A stretch of DNA of 64,000 nucleotides from Telmatospirillum sp. (GTDB lineage: Bacteria > Pseudomonadota > Alphaproteobacteria > CACIAM-22H2): positions 62,001-126,000 of the forward strand of contig JADCGL010000024.1 in assembly GCA_020248985.1 (NCBI GenBank), in the 5' to 3' direction. Numbering within the stretch: the stretch's first letter is position 1; the number at the start of each line of letters is the position of its first letter. The notes under the pieces were generated by a model. The model did not search any database, was not told the origin of the DNA, and was given only the letters and a program-made list of their open reading frames with translations. Below, one piece after another: positions 39,982 through 50,063 of this stretch. The position numbers were made by a program, and so were the translations under genes.

Positions 39982-41030
39982 CGCGCCCGCTTTTCGCGCG
40001 CGATCGACACAAGGCACAATTCGGTAAACAGCACCTGGGCGGCGTTCTGCGCCGTCACGGTCGAGGGATCGTATTGCGGGGCGACCTCGACGACGTCGGC
40101 GCCGACGATGTCGAGCCCGGCCAAGCCCCGCAGCATCGCCAGCGCTTCGCGCATTGTGAGGCCGCCCGATTCGGGCGTGCCGGTCCCCGGTGCGAACGAA
40201 GGATCGAGCCCGTCGACGTCGAACGTCACATAGACCGGACCCTCGCCGACGACGGCGCGTGCTTTGGCGATCACGGCTTCGACGCCCATTTTGTCGATGT
40301 CTTCGGCATGGATCACGGTCATGCCGCTGTCGTACGAAAACTCCCACAGAAACTCGGCCCCGCCGCGAATGCCGATCTGGATCGTGCGTTCGGGATCGAG
40401 CACGCCGTCGAGCACGGCCATGCGGAACGGCGCGCCATGGTGGAATTTCGAGCCCTCGTACGGGCCGCTCGTGTCGCAGTGCGCGTCGAAATGCACCAGG
40501 CCGACGGGCCGCTTGGCGCCGATTGCGCGCAGGATCGGCCAGGTGATGGAATGGTCGCCGCCCACGGCCAACGGTACGATGCCGGCCGCAACGAGCTTGG
40601 CAAAATGCGCTTCGATGTCGGCATGGCACTCGGTCAGCGAAAAGCGGCTGCGCATCGGCACGTCGCCGATATCGGCCACGTTGAGTTCGGTCAAGGGTGC
40701 TCGGCCCAGCACATGCTCGTAAGGGCCGATGCGCTCGACCCCGCGCACGGCACGGGGCCCCAGCCTTGCGCCTGCGCGGTTGGTGACGCCCAGATCCATC
40801 GGCACGCCGACAAGGGCGGCATCGAGCCCGGCGAGATCGGCGTCGCTGGCAAGGGCGCGATAGGGCGCGTCGAGGAACGTCGCGGGCTCCGCGAACGGCC
40901 ATTTGCGCTGGTCGGGGCTTTTGAAGATTTTGGCGGCGACGCGCGCGAATTCCGGGTGTTTGATGTCGCCGCCGGCGGCTTGCCCATAGTCGCGCCGCAG
41001 CCGCGCCAGTTTTTCGGGATCGAACGCCAC
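39969..41030 (-). CDS. Agmatinase/guanidinobutyrase-type ureohydrolase
   Basis: 353 aa. The binuclear Mn2+ site is complete: GGDHSITWP, FDAHCDTS and FDVDGLDPSFAPGTGTPE. It hydrolyses a guanidino compound (agmatine, guanidinobutyrate or similar) to urea and an amine. GTG 41030 is the best start, giving MAFDPEKLARLRRDYG; no ATG lies near. It is 5 bp after the UxaA-type gene, and an earlier shadow start inside that gene is ruled out by the overlap. Third gene of a minus operon. Arginine-derived and sugar-acid substrates in one operon is an unusual combination. Confidence 0.9.
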   Translation of the reverse strand: MAFDPEKLARLRRDYGQAAGGDIKHPEFARVAAKIFKSPDQRKWPFAEPATFLDAPYRALASDADLAGLDAALVGVPMDLGVTNRAGARLGPRAVRGVERIGPYEHVLGRAPLTELNVADIGDVPMRSRFSLTECHADIEAHFAKLVAAGIVPLAVGGDHSITWPILRAIGAKRPVGLVHFDAHCDTSGPYEGSKFHHGAPFRMAVLDGVLDPERTIQIGIRGGAEFLWEFSYDSGMTVIHAEDIDKMGVEAVIAKARAVVGEGPVYVTFDVDGLDPSFAPGTGTPESGGLTMREALAMLRGLAGLDIVGADVVEVAPQYDPSTVTAQNAAQVLFTELCLVSIAREKRARYQR

Positions 41031-41035
41031 GGCGC

Positions 41036-42556
41036 TTACATCGTGGCGCCGATTTGCCACGGCACGAATTCGTTGTCGCCGTAGCCGAGCTGTTCGGACT
41101 TGCTGCGCTCGCCCGAGGCCACGCGCAGGATGTGCTCGAAAATCTCGCGGCCCTTGTCCTCGACCGAAACGCCGTCGACGATGTCGCCGCAATTGATGTC
41201 CATGTCTTCGATCATGCGCCGGTAGATGTCGGAGTTGGTCGCAAGCTTGATCGACGGCGTGGGCTTGCACCCATAGGCCGAGCCGCGCCCGGTCGTGAAG
41301 CACAGCACGTTGGCCCCGCCCGCCACCTGGCCTGTGGCCGAGGTCGGGTCGTAGCCCGGCGTGTCCATGAACACGAAGCCCTTGGTGTCCACGCGCTCGG
41401 CATAGCGATACACGCCGCGCAAGGTCGTAGTCCCGCCTTTGGCGGCCGCACCCAGCGATTTTTCGAGGATCGTCGTAAGCCCGCCCGCCTTGTTGCCGGG
41501 CGAGGGGTTGTTGTCCATCGAGCCGTCGTTGCGCTTGGTGTAGTCCTCCCACCAGCGGATGATGTCGATGAGTTTTTCGCCGATCTCGCGCGTGGCCGCA
41601 CGCCGCGTCAGCAAATGTTCGGCGCCGTAGATCTCCGGCGTTTCGGACAAGATCGCCGTGCCGCCATGCGCCACGAGCAGATCGACGGCAGCGCCGAGGG
41701 CGGGGTTGGCCGTGATGCCCGAATAGCCGTCCGAGCCGCCGCATTGCAGGGCCAGCATCAATTCGCTGGCCGGGATCGTCTCGCGCTTGGCGCGGTTCAC
41801 GAGCGGCAGCATCGCCTTGATGCGCTCCACGCCCGCTTCGATCGTTTTGCGGGTGCCGCCGCTGTCCTGGATCGTCATCGACTGGAACAGATCGCCGTCC
41901 ACAATGCCGTAGGCGCGCTTCATCTCGTCGATCTGGAACACTTCGCAGCCCAGGCCCACGAGCAGCACGCCGCCCACGTTCGGGTTCGTCGCATAGCCCC
42001 ATTGCGTGCGCTTGAGCACGTCGAACCCTTCGCCCTTGGACGCCATGCCGCAGCCGGTGCCGTGCACGAACGACACCACGCCGTCCACGTTCGGATAATC
42101 GGCCAGGATGCCGGAGCGCGTGACGGCCTCGGCCATGAAGCGCGCGACCGAGGCCGAGCAATTCACCGAGGTGAGGATGCCGATATAGTTGCGGGTCCCT
42201 GCGCGCCCGTCCGCCCGGCGATAGCCCTGGAACGTCGCACGCTCGGCAAGCGGCAGCGGCGCGTAGGGTTTGGCGTCTTCGGCAAAATGGTAGTCGCGCG
42301 CGAACGCTTTGAAGTCGCAATTGTGCGTATGGATATGGTCGCCCGCCGCGATGGCGCTGTGCGCAAAGCCGATCGTCTGGCCGAATTTGCGCACCGCTTC
42401 GCCTTGCGCGATCGCGGCGATGGCCATTTTGTGGCCCTTCTGGATGCGCGCGCGGGCAATCGCCCCATGGATCGAAGCTCCCTCGGGGATCGCGTCCACG
42501 GCGACCACGAGATTGTCGGATGCGTTGAGGCGGATCGTGCGCGGCACTGCGGTCAT
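41036..42556 (-). CDS. UxaA/GarD-family sugar-acid dehydratase
   Basis: 506 aa. The N-terminal SAF domain (about 10-90, IRLNASDNLVVAVDAIPEG and DHIHTHNCDF) is followed by the UxaA catalytic domain: GYRRADGRAGTRNYIGI, VHGTGCGM, GLGCE, ALQCGGSDGYSG and SMDNNPSPGNKAGG. Iron-dependent dehydration of altronate or galactarate to a 2-keto-3-deoxy acid. The full SAF + UxaA fusion is the form of UxaA and GarD. No transcriptional regulator or isomerase is adjacent. It lies 51 bp after the FAD oxidoreductase gene. Confidence 0.9.
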   Translation of the reverse strand: MTAVPRTIRLNASDNLVVAVDAIPEGASIHGAIARARIQKGHKMAIAAIAQGEAVRKFGQTIGFAHSAIAAGDHIHTHNCDFKAFARDYHFAEDAKPYAPLPLAERATFQGYRRADGRAGTRNYIGILTSVNCSASVARFMAEAVTRSGILADYPNVDGVVSFVHGTGCGMASKGEGFDVLKRTQWGYATNPNVGGVLLVGLGCEVFQIDEMKRAYGIVDGDLFQSMTIQDSGGTRKTIEAGVERIKAMLPLVNRAKRETIPASELMLALQCGGSDGYSGITANPALGAAVDLLVAHGGTAILSETPEIYGAEHLLTRRAATREIGEKLIDIIRWWEDYTKRNDGSMDNNPSPGNKAGGLTTILEKSLGAAAKGGTTTLRGVYRYAERVDTKGFVFMDTPGYDPTSATGQVAGGANVLCFTTGRGSAYGCKPTPSIKLATNSDIYRRMIEDMDINCGDIVDGVSVEDKGREIFEHILRVASGERSKSEQLGYGDNEFVPWQIGATM

Positions 42557-42607
42557 CTTGGCTTCCCCCGATTGTTTGCGCCGAATATAGCGCAGGCGTG
42601 CGGCGAT

Positions 42608-43786
42608 TCAGACCACGTTCTTTTCGACGAGCGGGCGTTTCTCGAGCAGCCGCTGCGGCGCCAAATCGGCCAAGTCGATCGCGGTTGCGGCCGCCCCTTG
42701 CAGGCGGTCGGCAAGATAGCGCCCCACGGCCGGGCTTTGCTGCAGACCGTGGCCCGAAAAGCCGTTGGCGAGCCACACGTTCGACGTGCCCGGCACGGCC
42801 CCCACCAGCGCATTGTGGTCGAAGCCGTTCATGTCGTAATGGCCCGCCCAAGCGCGCCCGCGTTTGATCGCCTCGAAGGCGGGCACGCGCGTGGCCAGTG
42901 CCGGCCACACATGGTCGTCGAAGAATTGGTAGTCGACTTCGAAATCGCCGTCTGCGTCCGGATCGGCATCGGCGGGGGGCGCGCTGCCGCACAGATAGCC
43001 GGTCCCTTCGGGCCGACAATAGACGCCGGTGGGATCGATCAGCAGCGGGAAGTCGGAAAGCGTTTCGCGGCATTCGAACGTGAAGATCATGCGCTTTTTG
43101 GCGTGCACCGGAATGTCGAAACCGCTTTGGCGCACCAGCGCACGCGCCCCGGTTCCCGCCGCGATCGCCAACTGCCCGCACGCAATGCGGCTGCCGTCGT
43201 CGAGCACAACGCCGCGACAGGACCCGCCTGCCATATCGAGTGACGCGACCGCCGCTTTGCGGAACTCGACGCCGAGTGCGCGCGCTTTTTTGCGGAAGGC
43301 CTGCAACAGGCTGTAGCCGTCGAACCAGCCTTCGCCGCTGCGGCCCCAGGTTCCCGCGGCGAGCCCCTCGGTCGAAATCCACGGGAAACGCTGCAGCAAA
43401 CTGGCGGCGTCGAAATACGCGATGTCTGCGCCGAGTTTGGTTTGCAGCGCATGGTTTTCGCCGAGCACCGTTTGGCCGGCGGCGGTGGCCAAAAAAAGAT
43501 AGCCGCCTTCGCGAAGGCCGATCTCGGGTCGCTCGCCATCGACCGCCAGAACGTCGCCCGCCCGGCGCAGAAAATCGATGCCGAACAAAGATGCGCGGAT
43601 ATTGACGGGCGACGAAAATTGTTGCCGGATCGAGGCGGCCGACAAAGCGCTCGCCGCGCGCGCGTAGGTGGGGTCGGGCTCGAGCACAAGCACGCGCCCG
43701 GCAAAGCCCGATGCGGCGAGATGGTAGGCGATCGAAGCGCCGACGGCGCCGCCGCCGGCAATCACAATGTCGGTGGTTTCGGGCAT
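42608..43786 (-). CDS. FAD-dependent amine/sarcosine oxidase-like protein
   Basis: 392 aa DAO-family flavoprotein. The N-terminal dinucleotide motif is IVIAGGGAVGASIAYHLA (about 8-25), an FAD-contacting ALSAASIRQQFS follows, and the C-terminal NGFSGHGLQQSPAVGRYLAD closes the FAD site. Relatives oxidise sarcosine, glycine-type or D-amino acids. First gene of the operon that continues with the UxaA-type dehydratase and ureohydrolase. The start is ATG 43786. Confidence 0.88.
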   Translation of the reverse strand: MPETTDIVIAGGGAVGASIAYHLAASGFAGRVLVLEPDPTYARAASALSAASIRQQFSSPVNIRASLFGIDFLRRAGDVLAVDGERPEIGLREGGYLFLATAAGQTVLGENHALQTKLGADIAYFDAASLLQRFPWISTEGLAAGTWGRSGEGWFDGYSLLQAFRKKARALGVEFRKAAVASLDMAGGSCRGVVLDDGSRIACGQLAIAAGTGARALVRQSGFDIPVHAKKRMIFTFECRETLSDFPLLIDPTGVYCRPEGTGYLCGSAPPADADPDADGDFEVDYQFFDDHVWPALATRVPAFEAIKRGRAWAGHYDMNGFDHNALVGAVPGTSNVWLANGFSGHGLQQSPAVGRYLADRLQGAAATAIDLADLAPQRLLEKRPLVEKNVV

Positions 43787-43815
43787 GACGGACGGACTTT
43801 AGCGGAGGGGCGGGC

Positions 43816-44808
43816 ATGCGCAACTGGATAGCGGCAGCGGCGATTCTGGTCGCAAGTGCCGCACCTGCCTTCGCGCACGGCGAAAAAGGCCACGAAGCAC
43901 CGCAAGGGGCCGAGCAGCGTCGTGCGCTTGCGATCCTGTCGCCCGCGCGTGCGGCCGCGCGCATCGAAGTCGACGCGGCCGCAGGCTTTCGCTATATCCG
44001 CGCGGACGGAATGCCGGATCACACGACCGGCCGCTTTCCGGGCCCCGGCAATCCCAACACCATCCGCGCGCAAAGCTATACGCTGCGCGTGACGCTTGCC
44101 CCCAAGGCCAATGCCGCCCCCACGCCGTCGCGCGTGCAGCCTTTCGGCATTGCGCTGAACGGCGTGCTGTTCGATCCGGGCACGGCCGAATTCTGGAACA
44201 ACGATCCGCGCAGCGGCTGGATCATGGAAGCGATCGGCGGCCCGCGCAATTTGGGGCTCGATTCCAGCAACGCGCATGTGCAGCCCGACGGGACCTACCA
44301 TTACCACGGCATTCCGGTCGGCCTGCTCGAGCGTTTGGCCAAGCGCGACGCCCCCACCTTGCTCGGCTATGCCGCCGACGGTTTTCCGATCTACGGGCCG
44401 TTCGGCCATGCCGAGGCGGCGACAGCGGCAAGCGCGCTCAAAAAACTCGCACCTTCGTACCGATTGCGCAGCGGGTCGCGCCCGGAAGGAACGCCGCCCG
44501 GCCGCTACGACGGCAGCTACGCGCAGGATTTCGAGTTCGTGCCCGGACATGGCGATCTCGACGCATGCAACGGGCGCAGCGGCGTGACGCTCGAATATCC
44601 GAACGGCATCTATCACTATGTGCTGACCGAAACGTTCCCGTTTGTGCCGCGCTGCTTCATGGGCACGCCCGACCAGAGCTTCGCGATCAAACGTCCGCCG
44701 GGTCCCGGCGGCCCGGGTGGTCCGCCCGGCGGCGGCCCGCCGGGGGGAGGGCGCGGCGGCCCGCCGCCCTTCGGTCCGTTCGACCGCGACCGACCGCCGC
44801 CGCGCTAA
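43816..44808 (+). CDS. Secreted YHYH-domain protein with Gly/Pro-rich tail
   Basis: 330 aa. The signal peptide ends APAFA before His22. The family name motif is present in DGTYHYHGIPVGLL (about 157-170) and again GIYHYVLTETFPF. NRSGV-like GHGDLDACNGRSG and GFPIYGPFGHA are further conserved patches. The last 40 residues are almost all Gly and Pro with Arg (PGGPGGPPGGG pattern), probably disordered. YHYH proteins are exported and of unknown function, perhaps metal-binding. It is 29 bp from the oppositely transcribed FAD oxidoreductase. Confidence 0.8.
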   Translation: MRNWIAAAAILVASAAPAFAHGEKGHEAPQGAEQRRALAILSPARAAARIEVDAAAGFRYIRADGMPDHTTGRFPGPGNPNTIRAQSYTLRVTLAPKANAAPTPSRVQPFGIALNGVLFDPGTAEFWNNDPRSGWIMEAIGGPRNLGLDSSNAHVQPDGTYHYHGIPVGLLERLAKRDAPTLLGYAADGFPIYGPFGHAEAATAASALKKLAPSYRLRSGSRPEGTPPGRYDGSYAQDFEFVPGHGDLDACNGRSGVTLEYPNGIYHYVLTETFPFVPRCFMGTPDQSFAIKRPPGPGGPGGPPGGGPPGGGRGGPPPFGPFDRDRPPPR

Positions 44809-44878
44809 CCGCCGCGTTTGCTCGCGCGTCGCGAGTGCGCTATCCAATGCGCCCTGCCGTCTTTGGAAATGTGACCCT

Positions 44879-46195
44879 GTGATCGAAAAACAGAAACTCA
44901 AAGCCATCAGCGGCTTTCCCGAATGGCTGCCCGAGCTGCGCATGGTCGAGCTCAAATGGCTCGATACGATCCGCGCTCTGTTCGAGAGCTACGGCTACGC
45001 GCCCATCGAAACGCGCGCTGTCGAGCCCGTGGAAGTGCTGCTGAAGCAGGGCGACACCGACAAGGAAATCTACGCGATCCGGCGCTTGGCGGCCGAGCCC
45101 GGCGAGGTTGCCGAGCACGCCTTGCACTACGACATGACCGTGCCGATGGCGCGCTACGTCGCCGCCAACATGAACGAGCTTGTCTTCCCGTTCAAACGCT
45201 ACCAGATGCAGAAGGCGTGGCGCGGCGAGCGCCCGCAGGACGGGCGCTTCCGCGAATTCTACCAGTGCGACGTGGACGTGGTGGATGTGCGCGACATCCC
45301 GCTGCATTTCGACGCCGAAATGCCGGCCATCATGTTCGAAGCGCTCGACCGCATCGGCGTGGGGCCGACGGCCACCAAGATCAACAACCGCAAAATCCTG
45401 CAGGGCTACTACGAGGGCCTCGGCATTGCGGACGCCGCCAACACGATGCGCATCGTCGACAAGCTCGACAAGATCGGGCCGTCCGGCGTGGGTGCGATGC
45501 TGGCTGGCGAATTGGGCCTCGACCCGTCGGCAGTCGCCAAAATTCTGGCGCTGACCGAAATCAAAGGCAGCGATTCGAGCGTGCTGGGCGCCGTCGAAAA
45601 ACTCGGCGTGAAGTCGCAAACGCTCGAGCAGGGCCTGCACGAGCTCGGCTTCGTGCTCGATGCGCTGAAGCGTTTTCCGACGGGCGCATTCGTTGCCGAT
45701 CTTTCGATCGCGCGCGGGCTCGCCTACTACACGGGCTCGGTCTACGAAACCAAGCTCGTCGAGTATCCCGATTTCCCGACCGTGTGCGGCGGCGGGCGCT
45801 ACGAAAATCTGGTGGGCTCGCTCATCAACCGGCGCATGCCGGGGATCGGCATTTCGATCGGCCTGACGCGCATCTTCTGGAAGATGCAGAAAGAGGGCCG
45901 CATCAAGCCGACGCGCAAGAGCCCGAGCGACGTGCTCGTCCTCTTCCCGCGCGGCGGTGCCTATGCCGACGTGGCGGCGACGGCGCAGGCCTTGCGCAGC
46001 CGCGGCCTCAAGGTCGAGATGTACCACGAGGACCGCAAGATCGACGCGCAGTTCAAATACGCGACCGACAAGGGCATTCCCTACGTGTGGTTCCTGCCCG
46101 CGGAAGCGGGGGCGGCGCACAAGGTCAAAGACCTCGCGCGCGGCGAACAGCACGACGCCGACCCGCTAAGCTGGCTGCCCGCAAGATTGGGCTGA
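44879..46195 (+). CDS. hisS: Histidyl-tRNA synthetase
   Basis: 438 aa class II synthetase. LKAISGFPEWLPEL opens it as in HisRS. Motif 2 reads about RYQMQKAWRGERPQDGRFRE, and the histidine-binding motif reads ARGLAYYTGSVYET, with Ala where most HisRS have Asp (RGLDYY). CGGGRYENLVG is motif 3-adjacent, and the C-terminal third is the anticodon-binding domain. Alphaproteobacterial HisRS are known to be divergent because their tRNA-His identity differs. GTG 44879 is the start; a weak GGAAATG lies upstream. HisZ (regulatory subunit of ATP-PRT) was considered, but the length and anticodon domain favour HisS. Confidence 0.87.
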   Translation: MIEKQKLKAISGFPEWLPELRMVELKWLDTIRALFESYGYAPIETRAVEPVEVLLKQGDTDKEIYAIRRLAAEPGEVAEHALHYDMTVPMARYVAANMNELVFPFKRYQMQKAWRGERPQDGRFREFYQCDVDVVDVRDIPLHFDAEMPAIMFEALDRIGVGPTATKINNRKILQGYYEGLGIADAANTMRIVDKLDKIGPSGVGAMLAGELGLDPSAVAKILALTEIKGSDSSVLGAVEKLGVKSQTLEQGLHELGFVLDALKRFPTGAFVADLSIARGLAYYTGSVYETKLVEYPDFPTVCGGGRYENLVGSLINRRMPGIGISIGLTRIFWKMQKEGRIKPTRKSPSDVLVLFPRGGAYADVAATAQALRSRGLKVEMYHEDRKIDAQFKYATDKGIPYVWFLPAEAGAAHKVKDLARGEQHDADPLSWLPARLG

Positions 46196-46228
46196 CGCTT
46201 CAGCGCCGCGCGCGCCTTGCGTCGCGGT

Positions 46229-46624
46229 TCACGCGGCGCGGATGAATTTGCGCGTCGCCGTTGCGATCAAGCCGGACCGCGTGGTGCCGGCAGTCTCGGC
46301 ATAGGCGTCGATCTCGGCGAGCGTGTCCTCCGGCAGCGTGATGTTCACGCGCACGGTCTTCGGCGTTCGCACCGGCCCATCGACCAGAACGGCGACGGCG
46401 TTTTTGTTTTTGCGGTTGGCGATAATCGCGTCGAGGTCGCTCGGCGCGGGGATCTCGACCGCGTCTTCGAGCATGCCTTCGATATGCAGGGCGAGGGCTT
46501 CGACCGCGTGTGCGCGCGCTTCGTCGAGCGTGCGGCCCGCCGTCACGCAGCCCGGAAAATCCGGGAACGACACGCCGAAATCGCTGTCGGCATCTTTGTG
46601 GATCAGCGCGATATAGGTTGCCAT
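46229..46624 (-). CDS. HicB-family antitoxin-like protein, without HicA
   Basis: 131 aa. The N-terminal HicB fold has YIALIHKDADSDFGVSFPDFPGCVTAG (family pattern), then an alpha region, and a C-terminal ribbon-helix-helix region with VRVNITLPEDTLAEIDAYAETAG. HicB binds its HicA toxin and represses its own promoter. No hicA reading frame lies on either side (the neighbours are hisS and a LysE gene), so this is an orphan or a regulator that has lost its partner. ATG 46624 has GGAG 6 nt upstream. An earlier ATG (46687) would add a basic 21-residue extension. Confidence 0.82.
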   Translation of the reverse strand: MATYIALIHKDADSDFGVSFPDFPGCVTAGRTLDEARAHAVEALALHIEGMLEDAVEIPAPSDLDAIIANRKNKNAVAVLVDGPVRTPKTVRVNITLPEDTLAEIDAYAETAGTTRSGLIATATRKFIRAA

Positions 46625-46696
46625 CACTTGCTCCACGTCGTTGCGTTTCGACTTGGCGGTCGTTTTATGCCGTTTGGCCCGTGGCATCGCAACCGC

Positions 46697-47338
46697 TTAG
46701 CGCCGCGCGTCGAACACGAGGCGGAGTGCAAGGCCCGCGAACACGCAGGCCAGGAACCAGCGCATGGCGGTGACCGCACGCGGGCTGCCCGCGATGGCGC
46801 GGCCCGCCCGCGCCGAGACGACGATCACGGCCCCGTTCACGACGAGGCCGATCGCGTTGAGGATCGTCGCCAGCAGCAGCATCTGCAGCACGATCGACGG
46901 ACCTGCGGGATCGACGAATTGCGGGAACAGCGCCACCACAAACAGCGCCATTTTGGGGTTGAGCACATTGTTCCACAGGCCCTGGCGGAACATCGGCGCA
47001 ATCGCGGCGGCGGTTGGGGCTTCGCCCGCGGCTGTCGCTTGCGCCAGGGGCGCTTGCGGTGCGGTCAGGATGCGGAACGCAAGAAACGCCAGATACGCCG
47101 CACCCGCATAGCGCACGATGTCGTAGGCGAGCGGATAGACGGCGAAGAGTTGCGCAAGGCCCAGCGCCGTCGCCAGCGCGTGGCCGTAAGTGCCGATCTG
47201 GATGCCGGCCAACGTTGCAAAACCCGCTGCCGTGCCGTGGCTCGCACTGCGCGCGGCGATCAGCAGCATGTCGGGGCCGGGCGTTGCCGCCAGCGCCACG
47301 CAGGCGAGGGCGAAGATCCAAAGGACGGAGATTTCCAT
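46697..47338 (-). CDS. LysE/RhtB-family amino-acid exporter
   Basis: 213 aa, six membrane helices. The family signature TPGPDMLLIAARSASHG (about 19-35) and GLWNNVLNPKMALFVVALFPQF (about 118-139) are both present. It exports an amino acid such as threonine, homoserine or lysine. Start ATG 47338. Downstream it runs to within 72 bp of the HicB gene. Upstream is a long gene-free stretch up to the tRNA. Confidence 0.88.
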   Translation of the reverse strand: MEISVLWIFALACVALAATPGPDMLLIAARSASHGTAAGFATLAGIQIGTYGHALATALGLAQLFAVYPLAYDIVRYAGAAYLAFLAFRILTAPQAPLAQATAAGEAPTAAAIAPMFRQGLWNNVLNPKMALFVVALFPQFVDPAGPSIVLQMLLLATILNAIGLVVNGAVIVVSARAGRAIAGSPRAVTAMRWFLACVFAGLALRLVFDARR

Positions 47339-47775
47339 GGCGCGCTCTTGGCGATTGAAGGCTGGGCCGCGACGGATACTGCGTTTGTCGCGGTGCTTCG
47401 AGCTTACCGAATCGAAGCGACGGCCGGCTGAGAAGTTTCGTCTGTCGGACGGCAAAAACCGGTTTCGGCAAACGGACTAAGGTGCTAAAATCCTATATAG
47501 GGCGTCGTGGCGACAAGATGTCCGTGCTGTTTGAAAAGTGAAGAGAAAGCGGCGGTCGGAAAGATGCTCGAATCTGCGCGACGTTTCTTTTTATTTCAAT
47601 GGGTTGATATCAAAAAATGTCGCATAGATGTCGCGTCTGGGTCGCATGGATGTTGCGCCGAGGACGCGCCAAAGTCGTACCGTTGGCGCGCAGATATGGC
47701 CTGCGGGCGAGCGAAGAAGGGAAAATTAGCCGATCGCCAAGGCTGCCGTTGATGTATGGGGGAAAGGATTGCGGG
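47339..47775. other. 437-bp gene-free stretch beside tRNA-Thr
   Basis: No reading frame here has recognisable content. Two short frames of 60-80 codons exist but show no protein-like pattern. Visible elements are a 10-bp palindrome CCTATATAGG at 47492-47501 and a run of four 11-bp repeats at 47618-47661. The middle is AT-richer than the surroundings (47582-47620). The 3' side of a tRNA is a common integration site, but I found no copy of the tRNA 3' end here. Confidence 0.5.
47618..47661 (+). repeat. Four degenerate 11-bp tandem repeats
   Basis: Units at 47618, 47629, 47640 and 47651 read TGTCGCATAGA, TGTCGCGTCTG, GGTCGCATGGA and TGTTGCGCCGA, around a core TGTCGCAT. The spacing is exactly 11 bp, close to one helical turn, so identical faces of the DNA are presented. 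That fits a cooperative binding site better than coding sequence. No protein that binds it can be named. Confidence 0.65.
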
Positions 47776-47850
<75 letters not shown>

Positions 47851-47911
47851 GCGCCACCCGCAATCGGTCGCTTGATGCCACAGACGGCCGGTGTGTGCAA
47901 CTCGCTTGGTT

Positions 47912-47941
47912 CGCGGGCAGGATTTTGGCAAACTGCCCGCG
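47912..47941 (+). promoter_or_regulatory. Perfect inverted repeat touching the next start codon
   Basis: Arms CGCGGGCAG and CTGCCCGCG (9 bp each) with a 12-nt spacer. The right arm ends at the base before ATG 47942. It may be an operator for the small protein that follows, or the 3' hairpin of the leuA transcript on the other strand. The T-rich tract of an intrinsic terminator is missing on both sides. Confidence 0.5.
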
Positions 47942-48172
47942 ATGACCCAAGCCCTTGCAGCCCCGCCGCCGGCCCCAATGGCGCCCTCGCAGACGATCGA
48001 TCCGGTCGTGCGCGCGGCCGTCAAGGGCAAGGGCACCTTCTCGCTCGGCCAGATCGCCGATGTGGTCGGTGCCTCGCCGATGGTCGTGTTCGCCGTCCTC
48101 GAGCAGATGGTCGAAGAAGGCAAATTGCGCCGCCTTGTCGCCGGGCGCGGCGTGCCCGGCGTGCGGCGCTAG
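47942..48172 (+). CDS. Small winged-helix-like protein
   Basis: 76 aa. After a Pro/Ala-rich start, residues about 28-70 (GTFSLGQIADVVGASPMVVFAVLEQMVEEGKLRRL) look like a helix-turn-helix with a wing, ending in a short basic strand. It could be a DNA-binding mini-regulator. No ribosome site precedes ATG 47942; the internal ATG 47978 is an alternative. The stop lies 2 bp from the leuA stop on the other strand. The gene is real by its protein-like pattern but the function is unknown. Confidence 0.55.
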   Translation: MTQALAAPPPAPMAPSQTIDPVVRAAVKGKGTFSLGQIADVVGASPMVVFAVLEQMVEEGKLRRLVAGRGVPGVRR

Positions 48173-48174
48173 GT

Positions 48175-49957
<1,783 letters not shown>

Positions 49958-49964
49958 GAGGGCG

Positions 49965-49993
49965 AGTAAAGGGCAGATCGGGCGGGGCGTCAA
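49965..49993 (-). promoter_or_regulatory. Candidate promoter of leuA
   Basis: On the minus strand TTGACG (49988-49993) and TTTACT (49965-49970) are separated by 17 bp, the optimal spacing for housekeeping sigma factor. They match 5 and 4 of the 6 consensus bases. The predicted start lies at or next to the leader ATG at 49957. Confidence 0.6.
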
Positions 49994-50063
49994 ATGTTTT
50001 GGCACGGGAATTGAACCCCCCCCCTCGAACCTTCTCTTTGGCCCTTACCCGGAGCAAACCCCC

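Noticed and set aside
39969-43964. A 1331-residue minus-strand open frame
   Set aside because: Only its last 353 residues are protein-like (the ureohydrolase). The rest is the shadow of the UxaA-type and FAD oxidase genes read in another frame, and is Arg/Ala-rich.
47618-47661. CRISPR array
   Set aside because: Units are 11 bp, contiguous and degenerate, with no spacers and no cas genes.
47339-47775. Integrase or prophage remnant at the tRNA
   Set aside because: No reading frame resembles a recombinase, and the tRNA 3' end is not repeated in the visible sequence.
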